Assembly: GCA_963575745.1 (NCBI GenBank)
Contig: CAUYUJ010012525.1
Location: 124,969 to 169,968 of the forward strand
Direction: 5' to 3'
Source: Prorocentrum cordatum
Taxonomy: Eukaryota; Sar; Dinophyceae; Prorocentrales; Prorocentraceae
DNA length: 45,000 nucleotides
Positions 32,706 to 41,660 of this stretch are shown here, one piece after another (within the stretch, counting starts at the first letter, position 1; each line of letters begins with the position of its first letter). A program made the translations under genes and the position numbers. The notes under the pieces are model-generated. The model saw nothing but the letters and a program-made list of their open reading frames with translations, had not been told where the DNA came from and searched no databases.

Positions 32706-33407
32706 TCAAAGATGTCCATAGTCCCGCGCGCGTTTCTTTGTTTTCGTGGTGATCCAAAGGTTCTTTTGGTTAGGCACGGCGGGCGTCACCTGTGACGCGA
32801 TCTGATGCAGCGACTTCACGGACAGCTGGGACCGGAGCGGAGACGCAGCCGTGTTCTCGTGAGAGGGGCACTGCGCGCGTGTTCGACAGGCCCTCACAGT
32901 TGGCAGGGTATTCGCAACCGCTTCACCGCTATACGTGTTGCGAGGAGCATGGCTCGCACAACGTGAGTCTTGTGGGGGCAGGAGGTTCCTGTCCTGCGCG
33001 CTTCCCGTTCGACGGGAGCGTTTTTGAAAAAAATCGGTTCCGCGTACATGAGGGTTTTTTGCGTCCTCATTGTGTTCATGTGCGTTATTTGGGCGGTGCT
33101 TGTTGCTGGAGAGCGACTCCATCACAGCATTCTTCCTCAGAATTGGTGCGCGAAGCGAGAGGATTTGCAACAATTCCGAAGATTTGCGCGGCGAGCACTT
33201 CTGGACGGGTGCATCCAGCCCACCCAGCAAGACCCTTTCGATTTGGTTGAAATTGAGATCGGATCGAGCTTTTTCACCGTCTGCGAGCAAGATGTAGTCC
33301 CCACGATTGCCCGTGTCTGGAACATGAGCTGGACTCTTATAATCCATCCCGAAGGCTTTAAATGCGCCTACTTCATATCGCACAGCTTGGAATAAGGCAC
33401 ATCTGAA
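32706..33407 (-). CDS. Hypothetical protein, candidate exon
   Basis: The minus strand is open from an acceptor-like AACAAG/TTC at 33408/33407 to a stop at 32706, about 233 codons. The first 130 residues have natural composition: a Gly/Tyr-rich start (YEVGAFKAFGMDYKSPAHV), DYILLADGEKARSD, NFNQIERVLLGGLDAPV, then a basic stretch (PRKSSELLQILSLRAPILRK). The rest is less convincing. No domain is recognised. Plus-strand frames over the same bases are shorter, one with a hydrophobic segment. It may belong to the same transcript as the exons at 33.6-34.5 kb, but no splice chain to them could be closed. Confidence 0.35.
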   Translation of the reverse strand, partial: FRCALFQAVRYEVGAFKAFGMDYKSPAHVPDTGNRGDYILLADGEKARSDLNFNQIERVLLGGLDAPVQKCSPRKSSELLQILSLRAPILRKNAVMESLSSNKHRPNNAHEHNEDAKNPHVRGTDFFQKRSRRTGSAQDRNLLPPQDSRCASHAPRNTYSGEAVANTLPTVRACRTRAQCPSHENTAASPLRSQLSVKSLHQIASQVTPAVPNQKNLWITTKTKKRARDYGHL

Positions 33408-33609
33408 CTTGTTTGATCAGATTGTGTATTCGTGTCCTGCTGGCAAAAAGCATGCGTACGTGCGCTTCCCTTCCAAGCCCGAAGCGTTGGGCATCGCGTA
33501 TCTACTATAAAGGCCAAGCGACTCTGCTTGCCCACGCGTTACGTTCGGCAACGGACATGATGGTCGCATCCAATAGGAAAGGAAGCGTCTATAACATGAT
33601 CTGGTGCAC

Positions 33610-33797
33610 CTACAAGACATACGTGGCGTACAGCGTTAGCAAACACATTTTCTGCGCGTCAAGTCCTGTGCCTGGCTTCTGGCCTCGCGAAGTTTTCCAG
33701 TCGGGTGTGTGTGCATCGTCGGGGTCAGCATCGTTGCCACATGTTGGCTTGTCCTCGTGCTTTTTGGCTTCGATCAAGTTGCGTATGATCTTCAATT
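33610..33797 (-). CDS. Hypothetical 113-codon ORF, second exon
   Basis: The exon starts after TCAAG at 33798 with the two bases that complete a Glu codon. It reads LKIIRNLIEAKKHEDKPTCG, then an Asp-rich segment (NDADPDDAHTPDW), ending at a stop at 33610. Joined to the exon at 34345-34498 it gives one frame of 113 codons. The joined protein is hydrophilic, with no membrane segment and no known domain. The stop may be a retained-intron artefact if further exons exist downstream. Confidence 0.45.
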
Positions 33798-34344
33798 CTT
33801 GACGCTTCGCGTATCCCCACCAGCCCATCCTACACCAGGCATTCGAACGAAGAGCGCCGATGATCGGCAGCTGTGCTCCTCCCCCTCTTCCTCCTTCTCC
33901 TCCGCTTCCTCCTCCCCGTATCCTCCTCCTCCTCCTCCTCCTCCTCCGCCTCTTCCTCCTCCCTGGTGGCGTCTTGGAGATATCTTCGAACGTTTTGGTG
34001 GGCTCTTGGGCCTTGCGGGCGGGCGGGCGGCGCTCCGCCCGCCCGCGCGCAGGGCCCAAAAGGGGGTCCAAGACATCTCTCGGAACCATCTTGGAGGAGA
34101 TCGATCAAAGAAGGGGGGTTCCTAAATTTCAGCCCCCCCTCAGGAACCACGATCCTCGTGAGGGGTGTCGAATTTTAGCCCTCCCAGGGGTCGTTTTTGG
34201 ACGCTCTAACTACCCGCGGCCCCCCCTGTCCAGGTCAGTGGGGAGGGGGTAGGGGGAGGGGTAAACCCTTCCCCGAAGGGGAAGAAGGAGGGGTGGAAGG
34301 GGAAACTCGTTAAACCACCGACGCCCAGAGGGCTGGTGGGATTC
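33798..34344 (+). mobile_element. Introner-like element, copy E, antisense to its host ORF
   Basis: The plus orientation starts CTTGACGCTTCGCGTATCC with inverted repeat CCCACCAGCCC and ends ACGCCCAGAGGGCTGGTGGG then ATTC. Inside are a CTC tract (33875-33960, opposite polarity to copies B-D), CTTGGAGATATC/CTCTTGGGCC text, the box GGAGATCGATCAAAGAAGG (34096-34114) and CCTTCCCCGAAGGGGAAG. Read on the minus strand as an intron, it is 547 bases with borders AAAG/GAATCC and CGTCAAG/AATTG, a GA-AG intron in phase 1 on both sides. GA donors are reported in dinoflagellates. At 547 bases it is the shortest complete copy. Confidence 0.82.
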
Positions 34345-34498
34345 CTTTCGATGTGTTGACGATTTGCACGACGGTAGCATACACCGTCCGGCGGAAGAGG
34401 CCAGCACGCTTTGCTTGCCGCCGTTTTCGCGCAGTGGCGGCACATTTCGCGAACGTCTGTTTGGGATTTACATGGCAAATGGACATCACCTTTCCCAT
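34345..34498 (-). CDS. Hypothetical 113-codon ORF, first visible exon
   Basis: This minus-strand block starts at ATG 34498 (MGKVMSICHVNPKQTFAKC). It continues through a strongly basic segment (ARKRRQAKRAGLFRRTV) and ends ATVVQIVNTSK plus one G, exactly at the right terminal repeat of element E. Its 51 codons plus one base match the phase of the exon at 33797. An upstream in-frame stop (TAA, 34525-34529 region) with acceptor-like AG sites nearby leaves open that the true exon starts a little earlier. The basic patch suggests nucleic-acid binding, but this is only inference. Confidence 0.5.
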
Positions 34499-34556
34499 GA
34501 ATTGGGTTGGCGTTGGTACTGTTATTGCTTAGTACTTGTCTCTGGAAGCCGTCCGT

Positions 34557-34781
34557 TTATGGGCCGTCGAAGCCGCTCAAGAGAAGGCGAACCTGAGCTG
34601 AGGCTACACGGGCCATGTTCGGGACGCACGATGCGCCGTGTAAGAGGAAGGTGATCATATCCGCAGCGAACTGCGTGGAAAAGAGTCTGATGTAGACCAT
34701 TGCGTGGAAGTTCTGGTTCTCAGAGGGCTCTCCCACCAGGCACCTGCGTGACGCAGCGGAGCGAGCCGGCAGACTCGGCAA
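34557..34781 (-). CDS. Hypothetical exon upstream of the 113-codon ORF
   Basis: 74 codons on the minus strand, with protein-like content in the second half (NFHAMVYIRLFSTQFAADMI, then TFLLHGASCVPNMARVASAQ) and a stop at 34557. It lies 58 bases upstream of the 34498 ATG and could be an earlier exon of the same gene. A short intron using sites between 34500 and 34580 would be needed, which I could not fix with confidence. Confidence 0.3.
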   Translation of the reverse strand: MPSLPARSAASRRCLVGEPSENQNFHAMVYIRLFSTQFAADMITFLLHGASCVPNMARVASAQVRLLLSGFDGP

Positions 34782-34789
34782 CGCCTTCG

Positions 34790-35370
34790 GTCGTCGCGCA
34801 GGCAGGTGGGCTTCGGGTTCGGCGTCCTGCTCATTCGGTTTGGTGGGGCGACTCGCGCACTTTCGGACATGGGGCCACAGCTTACTTATGCACCCTGGAA
34901 GGAATTACTTGTTTTTTTTGTTGGTTGCCTGGTGGGCCCAGACCGCAGAGCATTTGCAGCAACGTCGTTGTCCACATGTTCGGAGCTTGCGAGTTGATGG
35001 TTGCCTGTTGTGTGTTCGCAGGTCCGTTCGCATTGAGAATTCGCTTGGCAGGGCCTGCCAGCGTCGCTCTCGCACCTCCAGCAGGCCCCAGGGTGGCGCG
35101 CGTCTTTCGGGGCAACTAGGATGCTTGCAACCCCTGCGCACGCCGTGCCCGAAGGTTCTCTGGCGAGCTGCAGCGAGAAGTCTGCAATCAGCGAGCAGAT
35201 GGTGCCCATGCAGATTCGCATCCACGGGGGACTCGGGGTGCACTGGCCGCTTTTTCTGGCCACGCTGCCCCGGCTTCAAAAACATCATGTTTCACTAGAC
35301 CCGGTCGAGCTGGGGACCTCGTGTGCGCGCACAGCTCCAGATCAGAAGGACTTGCGGTGCGACCAGGAGA
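34790..35370. other. Spacer with overlapping frames, no gene assigned
   Basis: Frames on both strands (plus 34840-35298, minus 34905-35288) overlap and neither is recognisable. Confidence 0.3.
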
Positions 35371-35380
35371 GGTTGCTGCA

Positions 35381-35660
35381 CGTGCTCCGCCAGCTGGCGT
35401 GACAGCGCATGCACATATCAAGGCTGCCTTCCATCCTCCTTCCTCTGTCTTTCCTCGATATTCCTTCGCGTGCTCCGCCATCCAGCGTGACAGCGCGCGC
35501 GTTATGCATCGAGGTGGTTTCCCAGCGTCCTTTGGCAGCCTTCGTTCCCATCTGCGCGTGCTTAGCCAGATGGCGCGGCAGCGCGTGCATTCTATTTCAA
35601 GGCAGTTGTCGCCCCTTCCCGCGCCACCCTTTGCCCCCCCCCACGCGCGCTCGGCCAGAC
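35381..35660. repeat. ~87-base tandem repeat, three to four decayed units
   Basis: CGTGCTCCGCCAGCTGGCGTG, then ACAGCGCATGCA near 35381 recurs near 35468 (CGTGCTCCGCCATCCAGCGTG) and 35556 (CGTGCTTAGCCAGATGGCGC), with a fragment near 35644. On the minus strand each unit reads a short helix-like peptide (MCMRCHASWRSTC, ITRALSRWMAEHAKEY, MHALPRHLAKHAQM), in differing frames. Confidence 0.65.
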
Positions 35661-35891
35661 AGGCCAAGAAAATGCGACGACGGGGGGCGCGCGAGGAATG
35701 CTTTATTCGAAGCGGCAACCTAATGGGGGAGGGCTGGGACTTACATAGTCCGTCTTTCCCGCGCGTGCTAATCCAAGCGATGTAGCTGGCGACGGCGGGC
35801 TCATCCTTGGCTCCACGCCTCGCTAAACGCGCCGCCGCCCGTTGCGCCTGCCTGCCCTCGCGCTGGGCCGGACGTTGTAGCCCGAGGTTGT

Positions 35892-36281
35892 GTGCGCCAA
35901 GAGCATGTGAAACACGCGATGCGCGCGGGAACTTCAAGCCAGTTCAACGCAAGGACGTGCTTGCAGTGCACCGCCATGAAAATAAAGAAAGGTGGGCATG
36001 GGGCGATGTCTGGCGGAGAGCTAGACCAAGAGTTGCTAGACCCAGAGCGAGCCAACAAAACCCGACAGGAAGACATGACACAGTTGTTCAAACATTGCGT
36101 GCGCGTGCAAGAAAAGGAGGAGGTATGCTGGGCGGCTACCTGGAAAGGGCCCGCCGTTTTGAGGTGGATCGGCATCAGCACAGGAGACTGCGCCAGTCTC
36201 GGGCATCGATCCGTTTGTAGCCCAACAATGCAAACATCGCGCAACAGACAGGACCATCTCGCTGCTACTCCAACAGTATAA
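35892..36281 (+). CDS. Hypothetical protein, candidate ORF
   Basis: 129 codons on the plus strand from ATG to stop. The centre looks protein-like: MSGGELDQELLDPERANKTR, then MTQLFKHCVRVQEKEEVCW and KGPAVLRWIG. No domain is recognised. A minus-strand frame (35801-36244) covers the same bases with a less natural composition, rich in Ser/Pro/Cys. No promoter or splice sites were identified. Confidence 0.35.
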   Translation: MRQEHVKHAMRAGTSSQFNARTCLQCTAMKIKKGGHGAMSGGELDQELLDPERANKTRQEDMTQLFKHCVRVQEKEEVCWAATWKGPAVLRWIGISTGDCASLGHRSVCSPTMQTSRNRQDHLAATPTV

Positions 36282-36349
36282 TCAATAGCTCCTATTCTCC
36301 GCGGCGGAAAGGGGAACGAGAGAAGGGAACGAAACTAGGTTTCATCGGC

Positions 36350-36351
<2 letters not shown>

Positions 36352-36388
<37 letters not shown>
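36352..36388. repeat. GA microsatellite
   Basis: About 18 GA units. Confidence 0.95.
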
Positions 36389-36389
<1 letters not shown>

Positions 36390-36626
36390 ATTTTACACAC
36401 GTGGGAAACATGTTTGTTGCAGCGCAGGGTGGAGATTCCGAGCTTGGGGCGTGGAAAGCGTTGGGAGTCCGCGCGTGGCGCCAGGGATGCCGCTAGTCAT
36501 TAGGATGACTGTTGCATGGATGTTGCCAGCAAGGTCGGCTTTAACAGTGGCTTGGCTTCTCCGCGCGCAGTCAAACATAAATCTAATATCATGTTGTTAA
36601 CCGTGCACGGTGGCGGCTTCGCGCCG

Positions 36627-37031
36627 TCAGGCAGCGGCGCTAACGCTGATTGATTTGAGGGCGGCATCAGAGAGGACTTCGAATCCAAACTTAGAAGGAT
36701 ACGTGGGCGAGGAGTCAAAGATGAGGAAGGCCAGACCTTTCGTATGCTGAGTTGGATAATCGAGTGAAATCAGGCTGGGGTATGGCATGCAGCCCATCAG
36801 AGGCACGGTGACATCTCGGCGAGGAAGCTGGAGTTGCAAATCAACAAGGTCAGAGATGGCGCGCCGGAAGAAAAGATGAGCGGAGAAGAAGAGGATCAGG
36901 AAGAGATATCGCATCGGGATGCGAAGAAGCATTTGGCCATCGTGCCCCGAGGAGCCATCTGCCTGGCCCAGCGACTGCGCGACATGCAGTATGATGCGAA
37001 GGACTTGGCCAGACATATAGCAAACAAGCAA
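36627..37031 (-). CDS. Hypothetical protein, candidate exon
   Basis: 134 codons on the minus strand. The second half (GCMPYPSLISLDYPTQHTKG, then LAFLIFDSS) has a rhythm a little like the central strand of an RNA-binding fold, but key aromatic motifs are not clear and I do not assign it. A hydrophobic segment (YLFLILFFSAHLFF) precedes it. A competing plus frame (36834-37064) reads a charged peptide (MSGEEEDQEEISHRDAKKHL). Strand uncertain. Confidence 0.25.
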   Translation of the reverse strand: MLVCYMSGQVLRIILHVAQSLGQADGSSGHDGQMLLRIPMRYLFLILFFSAHLFFRRAISDLVDLQLQLPRRDVTVPLMGCMPYPSLISLDYPTQHTKGLAFLIFDSSPTYPSKFGFEVLSDAALKSISVSAAA

Positions 37032-37060
37032 CCGTTGCAGTCTGGGGGAACTTTGAGAAA

Positions 37061-37498
37061 TTAAGGGGGTACCGACGAATCAGCGTCGATATTATTATTC
37101 GTGCAAGTACGAGGTTTTACCCCCCATGAACTGCGAACATCGCGGATGGTGATTATGTTGGGCCCAAGAAGAGTTGCGCATCGACCAGTGGGGAAGTAGT
37201 CACGTGGGGCGAGCGCTTTATTACGGAAGCGTTGAAGAAGAGCACGTAGATCAGAAATCCAGGCAGCGCCCGGCGATGCGAGTGCGGCTATAGCAGTGGC
37301 CAGCAGGGAAGAGTTCGGGAATGTCAGGAACATTGAAGTCTGCCAGTGCGGGTTGTCAGAGGCGACATCAAGGAAAACAGGCGGTCTCTGATGACAACGC
37401 AGCTGACGCGTCAACTCAAAGCGTCGACAGTGACGCGCCCGGCACAAACAAGCGCGCCAAGAATCAGATCGCCTTGCAAGGAAGGCACGGGTTAGCAC
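37061..37498 (-). CDS. Hypothetical protein, candidate exon
   Basis: 145 codons on the minus strand, of natural composition through most of its length: VASDNPHWQTSMFLTFPNSS, then LLATAIAALASPGAAWISD, LRALLQRFRNKALAPRDYF and GPNIITIRDVRSSWG. A donor-like CATGGGG/GTAAAACC follows RSSWG near 37121, so the exon may end there and not at the stop at 37061. No family is recognised. Plus-strand frames here are short. Confidence 0.4.
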   Translation of the reverse strand: MLTRAFLARRSDSWRACLCRARHCRRFELTRQLRCHQRPPVFLDVASDNPHWQTSMFLTFPNSSLLATAIAALASPGAAWISDLRALLQRFRNKALAPRDYFPTGRCATLLGPNIITIRDVRSSWGVKPRTCTNNNIDADSSVPP

Positions 37499-37749
37499 CT
37501 GCGACCGAGTGCGAACGTACTGCAGCCATTTGAGGCTCAGGTTCCTTGCGTGCCATCCTGTTTTCCCCGCGTTGATCTCGAATCACCAACGCCGGTCGCC
37601 GCGAGCCGCGCCGCGGCGATCAGATGCGGCCAGGCGCAGGGGGGCCCGAGCCCCCCGGGGGTTAGCGAGTCGACCGGGCCAGAGGCCACCGCGCAAATGA
37701 ACGGCATTGACGCGCCCGCGGAAAGCGTCGGCCGCGATGTTGCAAAGTC

Positions 37750-38145
37750 ATGTCACATCTTCAGCTGGCTCGACGATTAAACCGGCGAGGCGCGGGCGGG
37801 CGCCCAGATGCCCAGCGGCGCCAACGTCGCCGTCGCCGGGGGCTTGCAAGATTCGAGGGCCCAACGCAGGACGCTCGAGCTGCGGCCCAGTTGACCATCG
37901 AGCGCGACGATCCGAACAGGGAGGTCGAGCAGCTCGAGACGCAGATCGAGACGTTCGACGGCCACCTCGAATCGCTAAAACCGCGCCACTGCTACGGACG
38001 ACCAAGCCCGAGAGGTAAAACGCTGGAGGTTTCGGGCAACTTGGCGCCCATCGTGGATACCGCGTCAAGTCGAAAACGCGGTGGGGCTGTCACCAGGAAC
38101 AGCGCTCCTCCCTGCGATGGCCGCGGTAGGAAACGCGTCACATGA
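37750..38145 (+). CDS. Hypothetical protein with predicted coiled coil
   Basis: 131 codons on the plus strand. Residues about 45-80 (QLTIERDDPNREVEQLETQI, then ETFDGHLESL) have heptad-like spacing of Leu/Ile/Val typical of a short coiled coil. The N-terminal part is Arg-rich and C-terminal part basic. The overlapping minus frame (37748-38068) is Arg/Pro/Ala-rich and less likely. Start and ends are uncertain, and introns are possible. Confidence 0.3.
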   Translation: MSHLQLARRLNRRGAGGRPDAQRRQRRRRRGLARFEGPTQDARAAAQLTIERDDPNREVEQLETQIETFDGHLESLKPRHCYGRPSPRGKTLEVSGNLAPIVDTASSRKRGGAVTRNSAPPCDGRGRKRVT

Positions 38146-38414
38146 AATGAGAGCCGCGCGCCATCCGTTCCCCACGGCGCGCCTATCTATTCCACTCCAC
38201 CGCCATGGGGCCTCCAGCTGGCCCCAGGGCGCATCCACCCACCGCGCCGGAAGTGTTGCCGCGGGCCCCGCAGACCAAGGGCGCGGGCGCCGCGCTCTGA
38301 CAGACGACCCCGAAATCTGGAGGGGCACCCGTTGAACTGGCCCCAAAGTTTCAGAAGGCGCGACCGCCAGTCAAGTTGGGAGTTGCGCCAGGAGAATCCG
38401 CCGGTCGCGCCCGC

Positions 38415-38984
38415 TCAGTTTAGGGCATCTCTGAGGAGTCGAAACTTCGCCTCTGCAATGGGCCCCCCCGTGTCTCGGGCGCCTGCGGCAGTGGCGAGCG
38501 ACGAGTGTCCGGGCTGTCTCGGGTCGGCGCCACCTCCCGCCGCTGGAGACGCTCGCCCCCCAATGCGACCCTCAACCCACGAAGCGCTAGCCACGGCGAG
38601 GGCGAGGGCTGTCATTGGCGCGCGCCGCCCGCCGCAGCATGGCGCGGGGGCCGCCGTGGAAGGGGCAGTCAGGAGCGCGGCCCGGACGTCGCCCCAGCTC
38701 CAGGCCGCCACCCGCGATTGACCGAAGCGGTCGGTAATTGTTGGCAGAACTTCTTCGGTCATTGGACGGGCGATCACATGCCTCGCGAGCATGCCGACCG
38801 TTCTAGGCAGGAGATGTCGCAGGGCGACTGTCTGGCGCTCTAGAGCAGCTTCCAGCTCCGCCGCGGCGATGGTTACCAGATGCCACTGCTGCCGCACCTG
38901 GGCGAGCCTCGTCGGCGGCGCAGGGGGGCCGTCGACCCATCGCCAGGCAGCGCCCAAAGCCAGGGTCGCCCAGGTCAGCCGCAT
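38415..38984 (-). CDS. Hypothetical protein, candidate exon
   Basis: 189 codons on the minus strand. The first 95 residues look protein-like and helical: LAQVRQQWHLVTIAAAELEA, then ALERQTVALRHLLPRTVGML and MTEEVLPTITDRFG. The second half becomes Ala/Gly/Pro-rich, as expected of a GC-rich linker. No family is recognised. Plus frames over the region are broken or Arg/Ser-rich. Confidence 0.35.
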   Translation of the reverse strand: MRLTWATLALGAAWRWVDGPPAPPTRLAQVRQQWHLVTIAAAELEAALERQTVALRHLLPRTVGMLARHVIARPMTEEVLPTITDRFGQSRVAAWSWGDVRAALLTAPSTAAPAPCCGGRRAPMTALALAVASASWVEGRIGGRASPAAGGGADPRQPGHSSLATAAGARDTGGPIAEAKFRLLRDALN

Positions 38985-39215
38985 TCAGTCCAAGTTTCGA
39001 AGGGAGCATCGTTCGCCGCGTGGCCCTGGGGACCTCGACCAAACATTCGCCGATCACGTTCGCGGTGGCCCGCGCCCACATCAGAACGCCCCCACGACGC
39101 AGGTCTTCAGGCCGCTACGTGCCCAGAATGGTGCGGGCAGGCATCCCCCGCGATCTTCGTGACCTATGTGATCTATGTGGAATCGCCCGGCAACTGGGGT
39201 TGAAGCGGCACCAGC

Positions 39216-39780
39216 TTGGTTAGCATGAGGTTCGCGGCAGAGGAGTTAGTTGAGTTCTTCATCAAGTTGGCCGACGCGCATGTCATAGATAACGAACACT
39301 ACGCGCCCCCCGAGCGGTCAGGCAGGGACGAGATGCGCGCCCCTCGCCAAGCGCCGGACACCTGCCCGTTTTTCGCTGAGCTCAAAGACGCGTTATCTCG
39401 CACGCGCAGCGCGATCGATCGCCGCCCTTGCGCATTCCCGTTAAACGAGCACGGGGTCCGCCACCGCTCCAAGATGCGGAAAGAGGCCGTTCGCTGGCGA
39501 GCATGGATATTGGCGTGCGATGTTGGATTTCGGGCTCCGGGCATCCGACACCAATCCCACCGTGGGGAACGAGTTGCTCAGGATGAGGTGGAACGCCCGC
39601 GCCGATTTATTTCCCAAGCGATCCCGACCGCTCGTTCTGGGACGCCTTGGGTCGTTACCAGAATATGGTTGACCAGAGAGGTAAAGTTGTCAGATGCCAC
39701 GATTACGGGTGCCAGGTCGAACCGATGTTTGCACGACGAAGCGCGCAATTCCAAGATCATGTGGAAGCCAGCCCTTGAGC
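39216..39780 (+). pseudogene. Frameshifted hypothetical gene
   Basis: The plus strand reads a good protein segment in one frame (FAAEELVEFFIKLADAHVID ... FAELKDALSRTRSAIDRRP ... MRKEAVRWRAW). It then continues sensibly in a second frame from about 39515 (LDFGLRASDTNPTVGNELLR, MRWNARADLFP) and in a third from about 39605 (FPSDPDRSFWDALGRYQNMV, then CHDYGCQVEPMFARRSAQF). The switches are near GCGATGTTGGATTTC and ATTTATTTCCCAAG, without GT/AG pairs that would explain them. I infer a decaying gene or assembly indels. Family unknown; the end has a Cys pair and a His, like a small metal-binding motif. Confidence 0.4.
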
Positions 39781-39881
39781 TTAAACGCATGCTGATTGTT
39801 TAGCCCTGGCAACGCCCCGCGTTTGCGCCAGCGAGCCCCGCCATCCGCTGTTACCATCGCCAGGTGGATGTTTTTTTCCCC

Positions 39882-40260
39882 CGTCGGCACCGCGGCGCCA
39901 CATCCCACTCCGACAGGGGCAGTGGCGGGTGCACTGGCACCCCCATCCACCACGCCACGCCTACAGACCCACGACCACAGCGGGGCTGGGAGCGATCACA
40001 TTCGCGAGGCCTTCCCGAGGTTCACGGGTGCACCTATCCAGCGGGAGAGGATCGATCCCATTAACATTGGGGTGGGGGGGGGGCAGCTTTGGATCACATA
40101 TGATCCACGGGTCTGGGCCTCCCCCCTCATGCTGATGCCTTCGGCCGCCGCCCCCCGACCCGCGCGATGGTCCCCCCCGTTGGGCGCGGGGGTGGTGGGG
40201 GGTGCCAGTGCCCCCCCCCCTCCCCCTTGTGGGTGTGGAGTGGTGCTGCGGTGCCGACGC
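39882..40260. mobile_element. Inverted-repeat element with ~75-base arms
   Basis: The left arm (39882-39957: GTCGGCACCGCGGCGCCAC ... GTGCACTGGCACCCCC ... CCACC) is inverted at about 40180-40255 (GGTGGGGGGTGCCAGTGC ... GTGGAGTGGTGC, then GCGGTGCCGAC), with several indels. The centre, about 220 bases, includes GGATCACATATGATCC. It looks like a foldback transposon or large MITE. The right arm merges into a GTC microsatellite. Confidence 0.65.
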
Positions 40261-40352
40261 CGTCGTTTTCGTCGTCGTCGTCGTCGACGTCGTTGTCATC
40301 GTTCTCATCGTTGTCGTCGTCGTCGTCTTCCGTCATTATCGTCGTCGTCGTT
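40256..40352. repeat. GTC/GTT microsatellite
   Basis: About 100 bases of GTC units with ATC and GTT variants. Confidence 0.85.
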
Positions 40353-41385
40353 CCCCCCAATCCAATTTTTTGGGGGGGCCATGGGCTCTGGGACAATCCC
40401 ATCTGGGAGGGGTGCCGTGAGCCTTCGGTTCGGAATCATATATCCCCACCCCGGTGGGTGAGTCGGTCAGTGGGGCCCACGCCAGTAGGGATAGGAATCC
40501 GCGAAATTATGCTCAATCGGGGGCCTATTGCCGATATATCGGCGATGTAGTGTCGATTCTGGGTAGATATCTCCTCCATTGAACCGCTCCACCTCTTGGT
40601 GCTGCCCTGCTGTCAGATGAGACAGATGGGTTTACCGATGCCGGTGCCCTCTCTTCGTCACCGCGGATGGATTCGCGTCGAAAGCCCAGCCAGAGCGCAC
40701 CCCAGGAGAGGTCCGTGGAGTTGTGGCATGGGCACAGCGTCGTTCCCCCGGGCCCTGGTGTTGTCCTCTGGTGTTGCCGGTGGCGTTTGCGTCGGCTCGT
40801 TGGGTGTTTTCTCCCCTGTTTTGGGTGCCTTTTGGGCTCCTCCCCTCTGGGGCCCAGTAGCGGTTCTTTGCTGGCCCCTCGCCGTCGCCAGTTTGGGCGT
40901 CGACCCCTCCCAGGCGCGTCCGGCATCCGGCCTATCGACGAGCCGACGCTGTCGTTCGCACGGCGGCGCGCCCGGCTTTCCTCTGGCAGCCAAGACTCAG
41001 GCATCTTGCTGACGTGTATCCGCCTTGGGGGACGTGTGACGGGCGGGGTGCGCTTGGGCATATTTTTCGACATGCCCCACCCATGTCGTGGGCGACGTTG
41101 GGCGATTCGCGCCTTCCTCCCTGCCCGAATCGGTGGCTTGAGTTTCTGCCGTCAGTCTGCCCCTGGCGTTGCTTGTTGCTCGGTTTTAGGCGACTGCGGC
41201 GCGTGCCTGCGCACACCGGCGCGGAGGGACTCCGTCACGTGCGATGTTTCTCTTGTGTGTGACAGTTGTTTCGGCCGTGTCGGGACCATCTTGGAGGCCG
41301 TTGGCAAAAAAAACGAGGTCTTTCGTTGGGCCCCCCCGTTGCCCCCCCCGAAGATCCGTTGGATCCCGCTGCAGGAAAAAGTACG
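40353..41385. other. Region with overlapping open frames, no gene assigned
   Basis: A plus frame runs from 40667 to 42304 (545 codons) and a minus frame covers 40525-41073 (182 codons). The plus frame reads Cys-rich segments (CDSCFGRVGTILEAVGKKN) and then continues through a purine microsatellite as poly-Arg, which argues against one long protein. The minus frame has a partly natural C-terminal part (ALWLGFRRESIRGDEERA). Neither is recognisable. Confidence 0.3.
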
Positions 41386-41660
41386 TAGGAGGTGGAGGAG
41401 GAGGCGGAGAAAGAGGGGGAGGAGGAGGGGGAGAAGGAGGAAGAGGAGGAGGAGGAGGAGGAGGAGGAGGAGGAGGAGAACGACGATGACGACAACGACG
41501 ACGGGGAGGGACGGGGAGAGGGAGGACGGGGAGGGCGACGACGAGGAGGTGGAGGAGGTGTATGGAGGGCGGGGAACGAAGGGGGGAGGACGACGAGGGC
41601 GACGACGGCGAGGAAGGTTGGGGAGGATCAGGAAGGAAGGGCGAGGAGGAACACGGAGGA
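41386..41660. repeat. GAG/GAC purine-rich microsatellite
   Basis: GAG units (41390-41480), GACGAC units (41480-41505), then GGGGAGGACGAC text. Frames read poly-Arg, poly-Glu or poly-Gly. Confidence 0.9.

Noticed and set aside
33413-33508. Plus-strand peptide GKKHAYVRFPSKPEALGIAY resembling the C-terminal end of ribosomal protein L23a
   Set aside because: The similarity is limited to a KKxAYVR-type phrase in a ~50-codon frame with stops on both sides; no upstream L23a sequence is present.
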